From Bacteroidota bacterium (GTDB lineage Bacteria > Bacteroidota > Bacteroidia > Flavobacteriales > Weeksellaceae): DNA of 36,884 bases. Every line of letters begins with the position of its first letter. The stretch's first letter is position 1. The DNA is taken from the NCBI GenBank assembly GCA_023386965.1, contig JAEWIR010000041.1, positions 1-36,884 of the forward strand. The letters run 5' to 3'. The position numbers were made by a program, and so were the translations under genes. Below the pieces are notes generated by a model. The model was not told where the DNA came from and searched no databases. It worked only from the letters and a program-made list of their open reading frames with translations. Positions 23,951 through 31,877 of this stretch are shown in pieces.

Positions 23951-25675
23951 ATGTATTGGATGACGCTACGGTATATTTTTGTTCTGTTTTTTTTCTCTCA
24001 GTTCACACTGGCCATGTCCGGACCAGTTTTCAACTCTGTTTCCATACAGGAGTATGAACACAGAATACGCGCTAAAGAACATCTGATCAGAGACACGGCC
24101 GCTTTGAAAAAGATATTGCAGCAAAAATCTCCTGAGGACCGCATCATCGCAGAAACTCTTTTGGCAAAAGGATATGCGAAAACCCTGGACCGAATAAATG
24201 CAAAAAGTAACTTCCATTTCAGGAATGCCATACAAAAGGCTTCAAAATCAGGTGATGCTGCACTGCTGCTTTGGGCAGAAATGAGCTACGCCGAATATCT
24301 GTATCGCTACCGGGAAATGACCCGGGCACTTCCTTTCTTTCTGAAAGGACTTGATGCCACCGAAAAACTCACTGCAGAGGAGCTGATTGATCCATGGTGG
24401 ACTTATAAAACAATAGGATATTTTCTGGGAACCATTGGCGATTATGATGAAGCCATCGTCATGTTAAAGAGAGCGCAGCATCATACCAGTGTAAAATCGG
24501 CACACTACGCTGAAATTCTTGACAATATCGGACAATATTATTACCTCTCACGGAAGTTCAGCCAGGCAGAGAATTATTTTCTGAGTGCACACGAGTCTGC
24601 GAAAGAAGTCAATGACTTGCTCCGGTATGCTAAAACGCTTGGAAACCTGGGACTGATCAGCGAAGAAAAGGGTGCTTATAAAGAGGCTGTTTCCCTTCTT
24701 CAGGAAGATGTAGAGATTTCCAAACAGTTGGGAGCTGAGCAGAATACCTTGTTTGCACAAATTGCATTAGGACGTGTCCAGATGAAAGCAGGAAATGCAC
24801 AAGCAGCGGAGCAGGCGCTGAATCAAGCGCAAAAGATAGCGGACAGCCGACCGCATTTCATGAGTTCCCGCAGGCAGATTGCCCAGCTGAAAATTGATCT
24901 GTATCAGAAGATGAACAGGGAAGGTGAGCTACAAACCGTGCGGCACGAGCTCAGCCGTATAGAAGATGCATTACGCCTGACGGATGGGGAACAGCCGCTG
25001 AACAGGGCGAATCTTATTACCCAGAAAGCACTTTTCCGGCAAAAAATGGCTCAGGCCGACCAGAAAATACGGGGAAGAGACCGGCTTCTGCTTGCTGTTG
25101 GTGCTGCAGCAACGCTGGGCTTTTTGCTGGTGGCGCTTTATCTGATTCATTTAAAAAGGAAAGAAGCGCGCAGGAAGCAGCGGTACAGTACAATGATCCG
25201 TAAGCTCAGACGCGAAAAGGAGACCTATGAGCGCAGGCTCAATGAAACCAGGCAAACTGTGCAGGATCAGATTGAGTATCTGAAAAGTAAAAAGGAACAT
25301 ATTGCACAACTGAATGCGGAGATTGAAAAAGTCCGCCAGTCCGCGTCAGCTCATCTGGAAGAAGAGGAAGGGAAACTGGACCAGCTGTTACAGTCCCATC
25401 TGATGACTGAGGAAAACTGGCAGAACTTCCGGAAGCACTTCCGGAAAGAGTATCCTATATTTTATGAAACCTTGAAAACGGAGTTTCCCGACTTAACAGC
25501 TGCAAATCTCCGGATCATCCTCCTGCAGAAGCTGGGATTTGGGCCGGCCGAAATCTCCGGCCTACTGGGAATTACGCAGGATGCTGTAAAAAAATCCCGT
25601 CAGCGTTTAAAGCGCAGGCTGGGTGAGAGATATGAACAACTCGTGGACCTGGTTAATTCCGAAGTTACTGATTAA
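23951..25675 (+). CDS. Membrane-anchored TPR regulator with C-terminal HTH
   Basis: A 574-residue protein. A signal-like hydrophobic segment (residues 4-22) is followed by TPR-like helical repeats to about residue 340 (for example YYYLSRKFSQAENYFLSAHE and ALGRVQMKAGNAQAAEQALN). A transmembrane helix at about 377-398 (LLLAVGAAATLGFLLVALYL) leads into a coiled coil (400-470). The C-terminal helix-turn-helix (about 512-557) resembles LuxR/GerE or sigma-70 region 4 type domains: LTAANLRIILLQKLGFGPAE and GLLGITQDAVKKSRQRLKRR. The layout suggests periplasmic TPRs sensing a signal and a cytoplasmic DNA-binding domain. Its target is unknown. It overlaps the convergent lipoprotein gene by 4 bases. Confidence 0.78.
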   Translation: MYWMTLRYIFVLFFFSQFTLAMSGPVFNSVSIQEYEHRIRAKEHLIRDTAALKKILQQKSPEDRIIAETLLAKGYAKTLDRINAKSNFHFRNAIQKASKSGDAALLLWAEMSYAEYLYRYREMTRALPFFLKGLDATEKLTAEELIDPWWTYKTIGYFLGTIGDYDEAIVMLKRAQHHTSVKSAHYAEILDNIGQYYYLSRKFSQAENYFLSAHESAKEVNDLLRYAKTLGNLGLISEEKGAYKEAVSLLQEDVEISKQLGAEQNTLFAQIALGRVQMKAGNAQAAEQALNQAQKIADSRPHFMSSRRQIAQLKIDLYQKMNREGELQTVRHELSRIEDALRLTDGEQPLNRANLITQKALFRQKMAQADQKIRGRDRLLLAVGAAATLGFLLVALYLIHLKRKEARRKQRYSTMIRKLRREKETYERRLNETRQTVQDQIEYLKSKKEHIAQLNAEIEKVRQSASAHLEEEEGKLDQLLQSHLMTEENWQNFRKHFRKEYPIFYETLKTEFPDLTAANLRIILLQKLGFGPAEISGLLGITQDAVKKSRQRLKRRLGERYEQLVDLVNSEVTD

Positions 25676-26211
25676 AGATCGCGGGCTACTTTCACAAGCT
25701 CACCGTTTTCAAAAAAGTACAGGCTGCCCGCCCATTCGTTTTTAGTTTTGCGTGGTTGCGCCCGGAGGTCGTTTTCAAAATACTTGCTGAAATTCCAGGA
25801 ATATCTGGAATTGTAATAGTCTGCATCCATCGCGTAAAGAGGTACAGTGAAGACCCCCGAACGCTGTTGCAGGGTTTCATTAAGGTTCCCGAATCCCTGC
25901 ATCACCAGAAACAGCTGATAATCGTTCTCTTTAGCAAACTTTTGATACGTGGACATGGGTAAACAGTATTCCGATTTACACCCGTTAGTAAAGGTGTAAA
26001 CCAGTGCTCGCGGATGTTTCTGAATTTCCTCCCGGAGTTGCTGTCCGTTTACTTTATAAATATGATTGTTATCGGTTTCGGCAAATGAAACCAGCGGTAC
26101 CACCTTTTGCTTATGCTCTTCAGAAAGTTTACGGTAATCATCGGTTACGCCGTATACTGTACAGGAGCTTAGAACAAAGAGGGAAGTCAGCAGGAGGAAA
26201 ATTCTGGTCAT
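25672..26211 (-). CDS. Thioredoxin-like lipoprotein
   Basis: A 179-residue predicted lipoprotein with signal peptide MTRIFLLLTSLFVLSSC (Cys17). The mature part has a thioredoxin-like pattern: ALVYTFTNGCKSEYCLP, with Cys78 and Cys83 four residues apart instead of two, then a strand QLFLVMQGFG, FTVPLYAMD with a possible cis-Pro124, and WAGSLYFFENGELVKV. It may be a periplasm-facing redox or non-redox thioredoxin relative. The ATG at 26211 was chosen because it starts the signal peptide and lies just after a TATATTTG promoter element; the longer frame would run through that promoter and the ahcY terminator. Confidence 0.6.
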   Translation of the reverse strand: MTRIFLLLTSLFVLSSCTVYGVTDDYRKLSEEHKQKVVPLVSFAETDNNHIYKVNGQQLREEIQKHPRALVYTFTNGCKSEYCLPMSTYQKFAKENDYQLFLVMQGFGNLNETLQQRSGVFTVPLYAMDADYYNSRYSWNFSKYFENDLRAQPRKTKNEWAGSLYFFENGELVKVARDL

Positions 26212-26228
26212 GGCAAAGTTGGTTTGTT

Positions 26229-26236
26229 CAAATATA
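26229..26236 (-). promoter_or_regulatory. -7 promoter element (TATATTTG) of the thioredoxin-like lipoprotein gene
   Basis: The minus strand reads TATATTTG, an exact consensus match, directly after the T-run of the ahcY terminator. The ATG at 26211 lies 17 bases downstream. Confidence 0.6.
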
Positions 26237-26265
26237 AAAAAAACTCTCCGATGATCGGAGAGTTT
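26236..26265 (-). terminator. Terminator of ahcY
   Basis: On the minus strand AAACTCTCCGA pairs with TCGGAGAGTTT around a 3-base loop, followed by a run of eight T counted from the stem end. It lies 23 bases after the ahcY stop. Confidence 0.85.
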
Positions 26266-26287
26266 GTGACTGTTTAAAAAGATAGGT

Positions 26288-27601
26288 TTAGTATCTGTAA
26301 TACTCGGGCTTATATGGTCCTTCAACCTCTACGCCGATGTATTTAGCCTGCTCTTCTGAAAGCGTTTCCAGTTCCACACCTATTTTTTTCAGGTGAAGCA
26401 TTGCCACTTTCTCATCCAATTTCTTTGGAAGCATATAAACTTCGTTTTTGTACGCCGCGGCATTGGTCCAAAGTTCAATCTGCGCCAATGTCTGGTTGGA
26501 GAAGGAGTTGGACATTACAAAACTTGGGTGTCCCGTAGCACAGCCAAGGTTAACCAAACGGCCTTCAGCCAGGATAATGATGTCTTTACCGTCTATATTG
26601 TAAAGATCTACCTGCGGCTTGATCTCGTTTTTAGTATCGCCGTAGTTTGCGTTCAGCCAGGCCATATCGATTTCATTATCGAAGTGTCCGATATTACACA
26701 CGATGGTCTTGTCCTTCATCTTTTTGAAATGTTCGCCTCTTACAATGTTGAAGTTACCAGTAGTAGTGATGATGATATCGGCAGTTTCAATAACGCTGTC
26801 CAGTCTCTTCACTTCATAACCTTCCATCGCTGCCTGAAGCGCGCAAATCGGGTCAATTTCAGTTACTGTAACAATAGAACCAGCACCTCTGAAAGAAGCA
26901 GCGGTACCTTTACCTACATCTCCGTAACCGCAAACGATTACTCTTTTACCTGCGAGCATTACGTCAGTAGCTCTTCTTACCGCATCTACAGCAGATTCAC
27001 GACATCCGTATTTATTGTCAAACTTGGATTTTGTAACAGAATCATTTACGTTGATGGCCGGCATCACCAGAGTTCCGTTCGCCATTCTTTCGTACAGACG
27101 GTGTACACCTGTTGTGGTTTCCTCAGAAAGACCTTTGATCTCTTTCGTAAGTTCCGGATAACGGTCGAAAACCATATTGGTAAGGTCGCCACCGTCATCA
27201 AGAATCATATTAAGAGGCTTTCTGTCTTCACCGAAGAATAATGTCTGCTCAATACACCAGTCGAATTCCTCTTCATTCATCCCTTTCCAGGCGTAAACCG
27301 GGATTCCGGCAGCAGCGATAGCCGCGGCGGCGTGATCCTGAGTGGAGAATATATTGCAGGAGGACCAGGTAACATCGGCACCCAAAGCGACCAAAGTTTC
27401 TATAAGAACGGCGGTCTGGATGGTCATGTGCAGACAACCCGCAATCCTGGCACCTTTCAGTGGCTGGCTTGGTCCGTACTCCTCGCGGATGGCCATAAGA
27501 CCCGGCATTTCTGCTTCGGCAAGCATGATTTCTTTTCTTCCCCATTCGGCTAATGAGATATCCTTAACTTTATAAGGGACGTATTGTGTGGTAGTTTCCA
27601 T
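26288..27601 (-). CDS. ahcY: Adenosylhomocysteinase (SAH hydrolase)
   Basis: A 437-residue cytoplasmic enzyme that splits S-adenosylhomocysteine to adenosine and homocysteine, part of the methyl cycle. Family motifs are CLHMTIQTAVLIETL, SSCNIFSTQDHAAAAIA, NDSVTKSKFDNKYGCR, and the NAD-binding CGYGDVGKGTA. The C-terminal Tyr (PEYYRY) that reaches the next subunit's NAD site is present. The gene is monocistronic with a promoter at 27621-27652 and a terminator at 26236-26265. It is divergent from the phosphopantetheinyl transferase gene 52 bases away. Confidence 0.97.
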   Translation of the reverse strand: METTTQYVPYKVKDISLAEWGRKEIMLAEAEMPGLMAIREEYGPSQPLKGARIAGCLHMTIQTAVLIETLVALGADVTWSSCNIFSTQDHAAAAIAAAGIPVYAWKGMNEEEFDWCIEQTLFFGEDRKPLNMILDDGGDLTNMVFDRYPELTKEIKGLSEETTTGVHRLYERMANGTLVMPAINVNDSVTKSKFDNKYGCRESAVDAVRRATDVMLAGKRVIVCGYGDVGKGTAASFRGAGSIVTVTEIDPICALQAAMEGYEVKRLDSVIETADIIITTTGNFNIVRGEHFKKMKDKTIVCNIGHFDNEIDMAWLNANYGDTKNEIKPQVDLYNIDGKDIIILAEGRLVNLGCATGHPSFVMSNSFSNQTLAQIELWTNAAAYKNEVYMLPKKLDEKVAMLHLKKIGVELETLSEEQAKYIGVEVEGPYKPEYYRY

Positions 27602-27620
27602 CTAATTGAAAATATTTGTG

Positions 27621-27652
27621 CAAATTTACGAACTAATTCCTTTACCGCAAAA
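27621..27652 (-). promoter_or_regulatory. Promoter of ahcY
   Basis: On the minus strand TTTTG (27648-27652) and TAAATTTG (27621-27628) are separated by 19 bases, an exact match to the Bacteroidota -33/-7 consensus. The leader would be about 13 bases. The -33 box lies directly beside the ATG of the divergent gene at 27654. Confidence 0.75.
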
Positions 27653-27653
27653 C

Positions 27654-28313
27654 ATGCCTTTCTACCAGGATCTTACCGACGAAAATGCCTCCATTCTTTT
27701 CTGGAAATATAATGAAGAAGATACCTTTGATCACCACGCACTTATTGAGACGGAGAATTTTGCTAAAGTAAAGCACTATCATCCAAAGAAGCTCATTGAA
27801 TACCTGATGATCCGGCAGATGCTGAAGATGCTGAAACCGGACCATAAGATCCTTTACAAATCCATTGGCCAGCCATATCTTTATCCGAACGATGCTTTTA
27901 TTTCCATCAGTCATTCTTATCCCTTTGCCGCTCTTGCCGTCTCGCAGAAAAGAGTAGGGATTGATATGGAGCGCATCCAACCCAAGATCGTTAGGGTAAA
28001 ACACAAATTCCTGAATGATGCTGAGCTTTCCTGGACGGAAACGGAAGATGAAGTGGAACTGCTCACCGTAATTTGGGCCGTGAAGGAGGCGCTGTACAAA
28101 CTGCATCCGTCTAAGTTTTGGTCACTGAAGAAACACTATCAGATTGAACCGTTTTCCCTGGACCAGCTTTCCGGATTAAAGTGCCGTGTATTTGATGAGG
28201 ATTTTGAAGACTGCTACACAGCGCGCGTCATAAAGATGGAAGATTATTATTTCGCCGTAGTGGAGGAGGATCATACTCTGAATTATAAGATTCAACCCTC
28301 CAGTCCCTTTTAG
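27654..28313 (+). CDS. 4'-phosphopantetheinyl transferase superfamily protein
   Basis: A 219-residue enzyme that should move 4'-phosphopantetheine from CoA to a carrier protein serine. The magnesium-binding and catalytic motif is VGIDMERI, followed by FLNDAEL and then WAVKEALYK, as in Sfp/AcpT-type enzymes. FISISHSYPFAALAVS is the usual stretch before it. The ATG at 27654 begins MPFYQDL; the upstream in-frame start would lie inside the ahcY promoter. A -7-like AATATTTG at 27611-27618 on the plus strand may be its promoter. Its end is 8 bases from the convergent FUSC gene. The carrier substrate is not clear from the context. Confidence 0.85.
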   Translation: MPFYQDLTDENASILFWKYNEEDTFDHHALIETENFAKVKHYHPKKLIEYLMIRQMLKMLKPDHKILYKSIGQPYLYPNDAFISISHSYPFAALAVSQKRVGIDMERIQPKIVRVKHKFLNDAELSWTETEDEVELLTVIWAVKEALYKLHPSKFWSLKKHYQIEPFSLDQLSGLKCRVFDEDFEDCYTARVIKMEDYYFAVVEEDHTLNYKIQPSSPF

Positions 28314-28321
28314 GTTAAACC

Positions 28322-30580
28322 TCAGGAACCTGCCTCGGTCTGTAGTCTGCTGTATTCCTCGGTTACTTTGCGCTGTTCGTGAACCACATCGAAAATCAGT
28401 TCCAGGATTTCGGTGATGCTGCTCAATACGGTCAGACGCGTTATACGGTTAGGATCCCTGTTATCGAAGAATTCATTCTCAGAAATCTCAGACTTTCTTT
28501 TTTCAATCAGTTCATCTACAGTGTCGTATGGCTTCAGTTTGCTTTGGACGATGTGATCTTCGTTCTGGTCCTCATTATTCAGCAAAGAAAGGATGCGGTT
28601 AAGCTCTGCCGTTATCTTCAGGTTCCATGTTTCCGTGTCAATTTCCGGAAAACCGTCTTCTGGACTGTTATATTGTGCCAGTGAGGCGGTATAGGCGGTA
28701 AGCAGGTGTGAAGTGGTTACAAACTGATGCAGGCTTTCCAGTTGTTTCTGTCTGTTTTTAGGATCGGAAAGCATCCTTTGGAAATTGTCGGATAGATTAG
28801 CCAGACTGATGATTGCTTCCTTACGCTGCAGACGATAGTTTTCATCATTTACCTCACCTACCTGCCTGATTTTGTTGATGACCGTCTGAAAGTAGCGGAT
28901 ATTTGCTGCCGTAGATTTTTTCATCAGGTCCGCATTCTGCGTATGTTCCCACACAGGCAATATAAAGTAGGACACGAGGAAGGCAATAATACCCGCAATG
29001 AGCGTATCCAGAATACGGTCTTTAAACAGCAGGTTTACATTCCCCGGATTCAGGAAGTTAAAGGTGATGAAGATATAAAGTGTCATGAAGAATACAGCCC
29101 AGGCATATTTCTCCTTCAGCAGTGCAAAACAAAGGATCATAGAAGTGAAAAGTACGCTTAGGAGTATCGCTTCATTCGTTACAAAGATCAGGATGATATA
29201 GGCCACTACAGCTCCTGCCACGGTACCGTAAAGCCGAAGCAGATTCCGGTATTTGGTCGTGCTGTAGGCCGGCCTCATGATGGCTATGATGGTAATCAGG
29301 ATCCAGTAGGAATGGCCAATGTTCAGGAAGCTCAGTTTGGCGATGGTATAACCAAGTAAGAGTGCACAGGTGATCCGTACCGCATGCCGGAAGTGCGCCG
29401 ACTTCAGCGACAGATTGTTCACCAACACTCCGATGTTAAGCCGCTCCTGTTTGGGGACAAATTTATCAAAGTCAAGTCCGGTGGAAAGGCTTTTGGCATT
29501 CCGAAGGTCCTGGGTAAATACCTTGTAGATCACAGAAACATCATCGCTGATGTCCTTCACACGGGCCAGGATCAGTCGCAGGGCCATGAAGCTTTCCAGG
29601 GTGCCGGCATTGAGTTCCCGGTTCCGCAAATCAAAATACTTTTCATGAAGTTCCTCCAGTTGTTCTACAAAAGGGTGCAGAGGTCTGCTTTTTACGCCGC
29701 TTTGCAGTGCGATTCCTATATTGGCAATTTCATCTGATAATACCAGCAGGTAAGACTGTATTTCCTGCAGAATTTCAGCATCATCAAAACTCTCGTGTAT
29801 TTTTCTGTAGTCCTGATCGGACGTAAAAAGTTTGTCAAAGAGATCAACCGAGTTCAGGAACATCAGCATCAGCAACCTGCTGGTGGTGGTACTTTCGTTT
29901 ACTATGGTCCGAGTCTTGAACACCACTTCACGCGTTTCTTCCTGAAGGTTCTTGATGACCACCTGATGTGCGATCACTTCACGGTACAGGTCTTCTATTC
30001 GTGCTCCCTGTCCATAAAATTTGGCCTTTATCTTAAGGTATTCTGCCAGTTGCAGATAGTTTTCGCCGATCATCTGGCTGGCAAGCTTGTAGGGCTGCAG
30101 CCGCGAAACCACCAGGAATATGAGCAGAAACCAAATGCACCCGGCAGTGAAGATGAGCAGATCTTTCAGTGGCTGGTCGCCGGAGAGGTTGCCGTCAATA
30201 AATATGGAGAAAACCACCAGGGTCAGACCCCCCACGGCTGCCAGTCTTTGCCCGTAAACTCCAATCATTGAAAAAAATATTCCGATGAAAATGATTTCCA
30301 GGTAGGCAAGGGGCACCAGTTCGTGTGAAGCCATACCTAATGCAGCTACAGCGATAAAGGTGCAGATGGCAACTGCCAGGGCATTCCGCCGGCGGGTAAA
30401 CGGTCCGGCCATATCGGTGAGCCCTACGAAACTTGTACCCAGCGGGAAGAGGAAGTACTCTTTCAGTAAGCCAAAATAGGCCAGCACCATACTCGGAATT
30501 ACAATGGCCAAGGCAATCCTTACTGCAGAGTAAAGATACTGACTGGTAATGAATTTTCGAAGTTCAGAAGTGTAGTTCAT
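28322..30580 (-). CDS. FUSC family inner-membrane protein (YccS/YhfK-like)
   Basis: A 752-residue protein with two blocks of transmembrane helices, at about residues 15-175 and 390-555, each followed by a helical cytoplasmic domain. This two-block layout is that of the FUSC/YccS-YhfK family, related to the aromatic acid exporter AaeB. Family-like stretches are GYTIAKLSFLNIGHSYWILI and RPAYSTTKYRNLLRLYGTVA. Substrate and direction of transport are unknown. The ATG at 30580 was chosen over an upstream start because the latter lies within the porV terminator. The gene follows porV on the same strand but behind a terminator. Confidence 0.82.
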   Translation of the reverse strand: MNYTSELRKFITSQYLYSAVRIALAIVIPSMVLAYFGLLKEYFLFPLGTSFVGLTDMAGPFTRRRNALAVAICTFIAVAALGMASHELVPLAYLEIIFIGIFFSMIGVYGQRLAAVGGLTLVVFSIFIDGNLSGDQPLKDLLIFTAGCIWFLLIFLVVSRLQPYKLASQMIGENYLQLAEYLKIKAKFYGQGARIEDLYREVIAHQVVIKNLQEETREVVFKTRTIVNESTTTSRLLMLMFLNSVDLFDKLFTSDQDYRKIHESFDDAEILQEIQSYLLVLSDEIANIGIALQSGVKSRPLHPFVEQLEELHEKYFDLRNRELNAGTLESFMALRLILARVKDISDDVSVIYKVFTQDLRNAKSLSTGLDFDKFVPKQERLNIGVLVNNLSLKSAHFRHAVRITCALLLGYTIAKLSFLNIGHSYWILITIIAIMRPAYSTTKYRNLLRLYGTVAGAVVAYIILIFVTNEAILLSVLFTSMILCFALLKEKYAWAVFFMTLYIFITFNFLNPGNVNLLFKDRILDTLIAGIIAFLVSYFILPVWEHTQNADLMKKSTAANIRYFQTVINKIRQVGEVNDENYRLQRKEAIISLANLSDNFQRMLSDPKNRQKQLESLHQFVTTSHLLTAYTASLAQYNSPEDGFPEIDTETWNLKITAELNRILSLLNNEDQNEDHIVQSKLKPYDTVDELIEKRKSEISENEFFDNRDPNRITRLTVLSSITEILELIFDVVHEQRKVTEEYSRLQTEAGS

Positions 30581-30617
30581 GGTGGTGAAAAAGTTCGCGG
30601 ACGGCCGTTCACTAAAT

Positions 30618-30643
30618 AAAAAAGACCTCACATGGGAGGTCTT
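30618..30643 (-). terminator. Terminator of porV
   Basis: On the minus strand AAGACCTC pairs with GAGGTCTT around a 6-base loop, followed by four further T. It lies 20 bases after the porV stop. Confidence 0.8.
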
Positions 30644-30663
30644 CGTTATAATTATGTATCCGA

Positions 30664-31833
30664 TTAGTAATCGGTAGCATTCATTGATTCATCTCCAATA
30701 TTCCAGGTAAGACCAAACCTGAGTGTATTGTCCAGCGCTGAGTTCAACTTGGACATATTGATCAGATAAGATACATCCAGTGCAAAAGCATTGTATTTTA
30801 GGCCGATACCCGCAGTTGCGAATTGTCTTGCACCCTGCTCTTCACTTTCATGGAAGTAACCGCCGCGAACGAAGAATGCATTGTCATAAGCATATTCAAG
30901 TGCTCCGGAGAGCATGATGCTCTTTGGATTGTTGAATGATTTACCGATACCTTCCATAACACCTACGTTCGGTACTTCATATACGGCCTGCTGTGTAAGG
31001 GGGTCAATTCTTGTAATCTCGGCACCCGGAACCAGAAGTTTGGATCCTTCTACAGAAATTCCCACACGGTTTACATCATCAATGAAGACATCGTAACCGG
31101 CACCCAGTCGGGCAATGGTAGGCAGGTAAGTCCTGGAATCCTCGTCACCGGTATAGTCCAGCTTGGGACCAAGGTTTTGGATCGCAAGACCCGCGTTGAT
31201 CTTGTTATCCATGCCGCCAAGGCCTGAAAAACGTGGAGTGGTATAGTATGAAGATATGTCTACCGCGAAGGAGTTTGCCGGCTTAAGCGTAGTATCTGTG
31301 TTGAATCCGCCGGAAAGGTCGGAACGGATAAATCTTCCGGTAACCGCCATGGAGAATGAATCTGCAAGTCTCAGTGCATAAGACACGTCGATGGCAAATT
31401 CATTTGGCTTAGCTGTTCCTTCGTCGGCAACGGCGTTGTTATCTACCAGTCTGGTTAGGTTTACCTCACCCATGTTGAAGTAATAGATACTGGCACCGAT
31501 GGTGGATCTTTCCTCTTCACCAATAAACCTATAATAGGAACCGTAGAGCAGGAATACATCATTTGTCAGTTTTCCCATATAAGGAGTGTAATTTACACCA
31601 ACTCCCGATAAATTTCTTGAGAAAGGATATTTCGCCGCGTTCCAGAACTGAGAATAGACATCAGCAGAGGTGGCAACCCCCTGATCACCCATACCTCCGG
31701 AACGTGCATCTGGAGCAACTCTCAGGAAAGGCGCACCGGTAAGTACCGGCCTGATTTTACTTAAATCCTGTGCAAAAGCAGTGATGCTTGCACCTAAACC
31801 TAATCCTAAAAGAAGTCTTTTTGTAAAATCCAT
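30664..31833 (-). CDS. porV: T9SS outer-membrane protein PorV (LptO)
   Basis: A 389-residue outer-membrane beta-barrel with signal peptide (MDFTKRLLLGLGLGASITAFAQ). The mature N-terminus, with PFLRVAPDARSGGMGDQGVA and SADVYSQFWNAAKYPF, is the hallmark of PorV. PorV shuttles folded cargo from the translocon to PorU and stabilises the attachment complex. The ATG at 31833 was chosen because an upstream in-frame start lies inside a perfect -7 element (TATATTTG at 31852-31859). It follows porU by 44 bases and so may be read both from its own promoter and from porU. Confidence 0.95.
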   Translation of the reverse strand: MDFTKRLLLGLGLGASITAFAQDLSKIRPVLTGAPFLRVAPDARSGGMGDQGVATSADVYSQFWNAAKYPFSRNLSGVGVNYTPYMGKLTNDVFLLYGSYYRFIGEEERSTIGASIYYFNMGEVNLTRLVDNNAVADEGTAKPNEFAIDVSYALRLADSFSMAVTGRFIRSDLSGGFNTDTTLKPANSFAVDISSYYTTPRFSGLGGMDNKINAGLAIQNLGPKLDYTGDEDSRTYLPTIARLGAGYDVFIDDVNRVGISVEGSKLLVPGAEITRIDPLTQQAVYEVPNVGVMEGIGKSFNNPKSIMLSGALEYAYDNAFFVRGGYFHESEEQGARQFATAGIGLKYNAFALDVSYLINMSKLNSALDNTLRFGLTWNIGDESMNATDY

Positions 31834-31851
31834 ATAGTTATATTTAATTTC

Positions 31852-31859
31852 CAAATATA
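31852..31859 (-). promoter_or_regulatory. -7 promoter element (TATATTTG) of porV
   Basis: The minus strand reads TATATTTG, an exact match to TAnnTTTG, in the 44-base gap between porU and porV. The ATG lies 18 bases downstream. Confidence 0.55.
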
Positions 31860-31877
31860 TAAATTATTTTGATGTTT

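Noticed and set aside
26393..27241. A 282-codon plus-strand frame opposite ahcY
   Set aside because: It is the antisense of the strongly conserved ahcY and has no recognisable domain.
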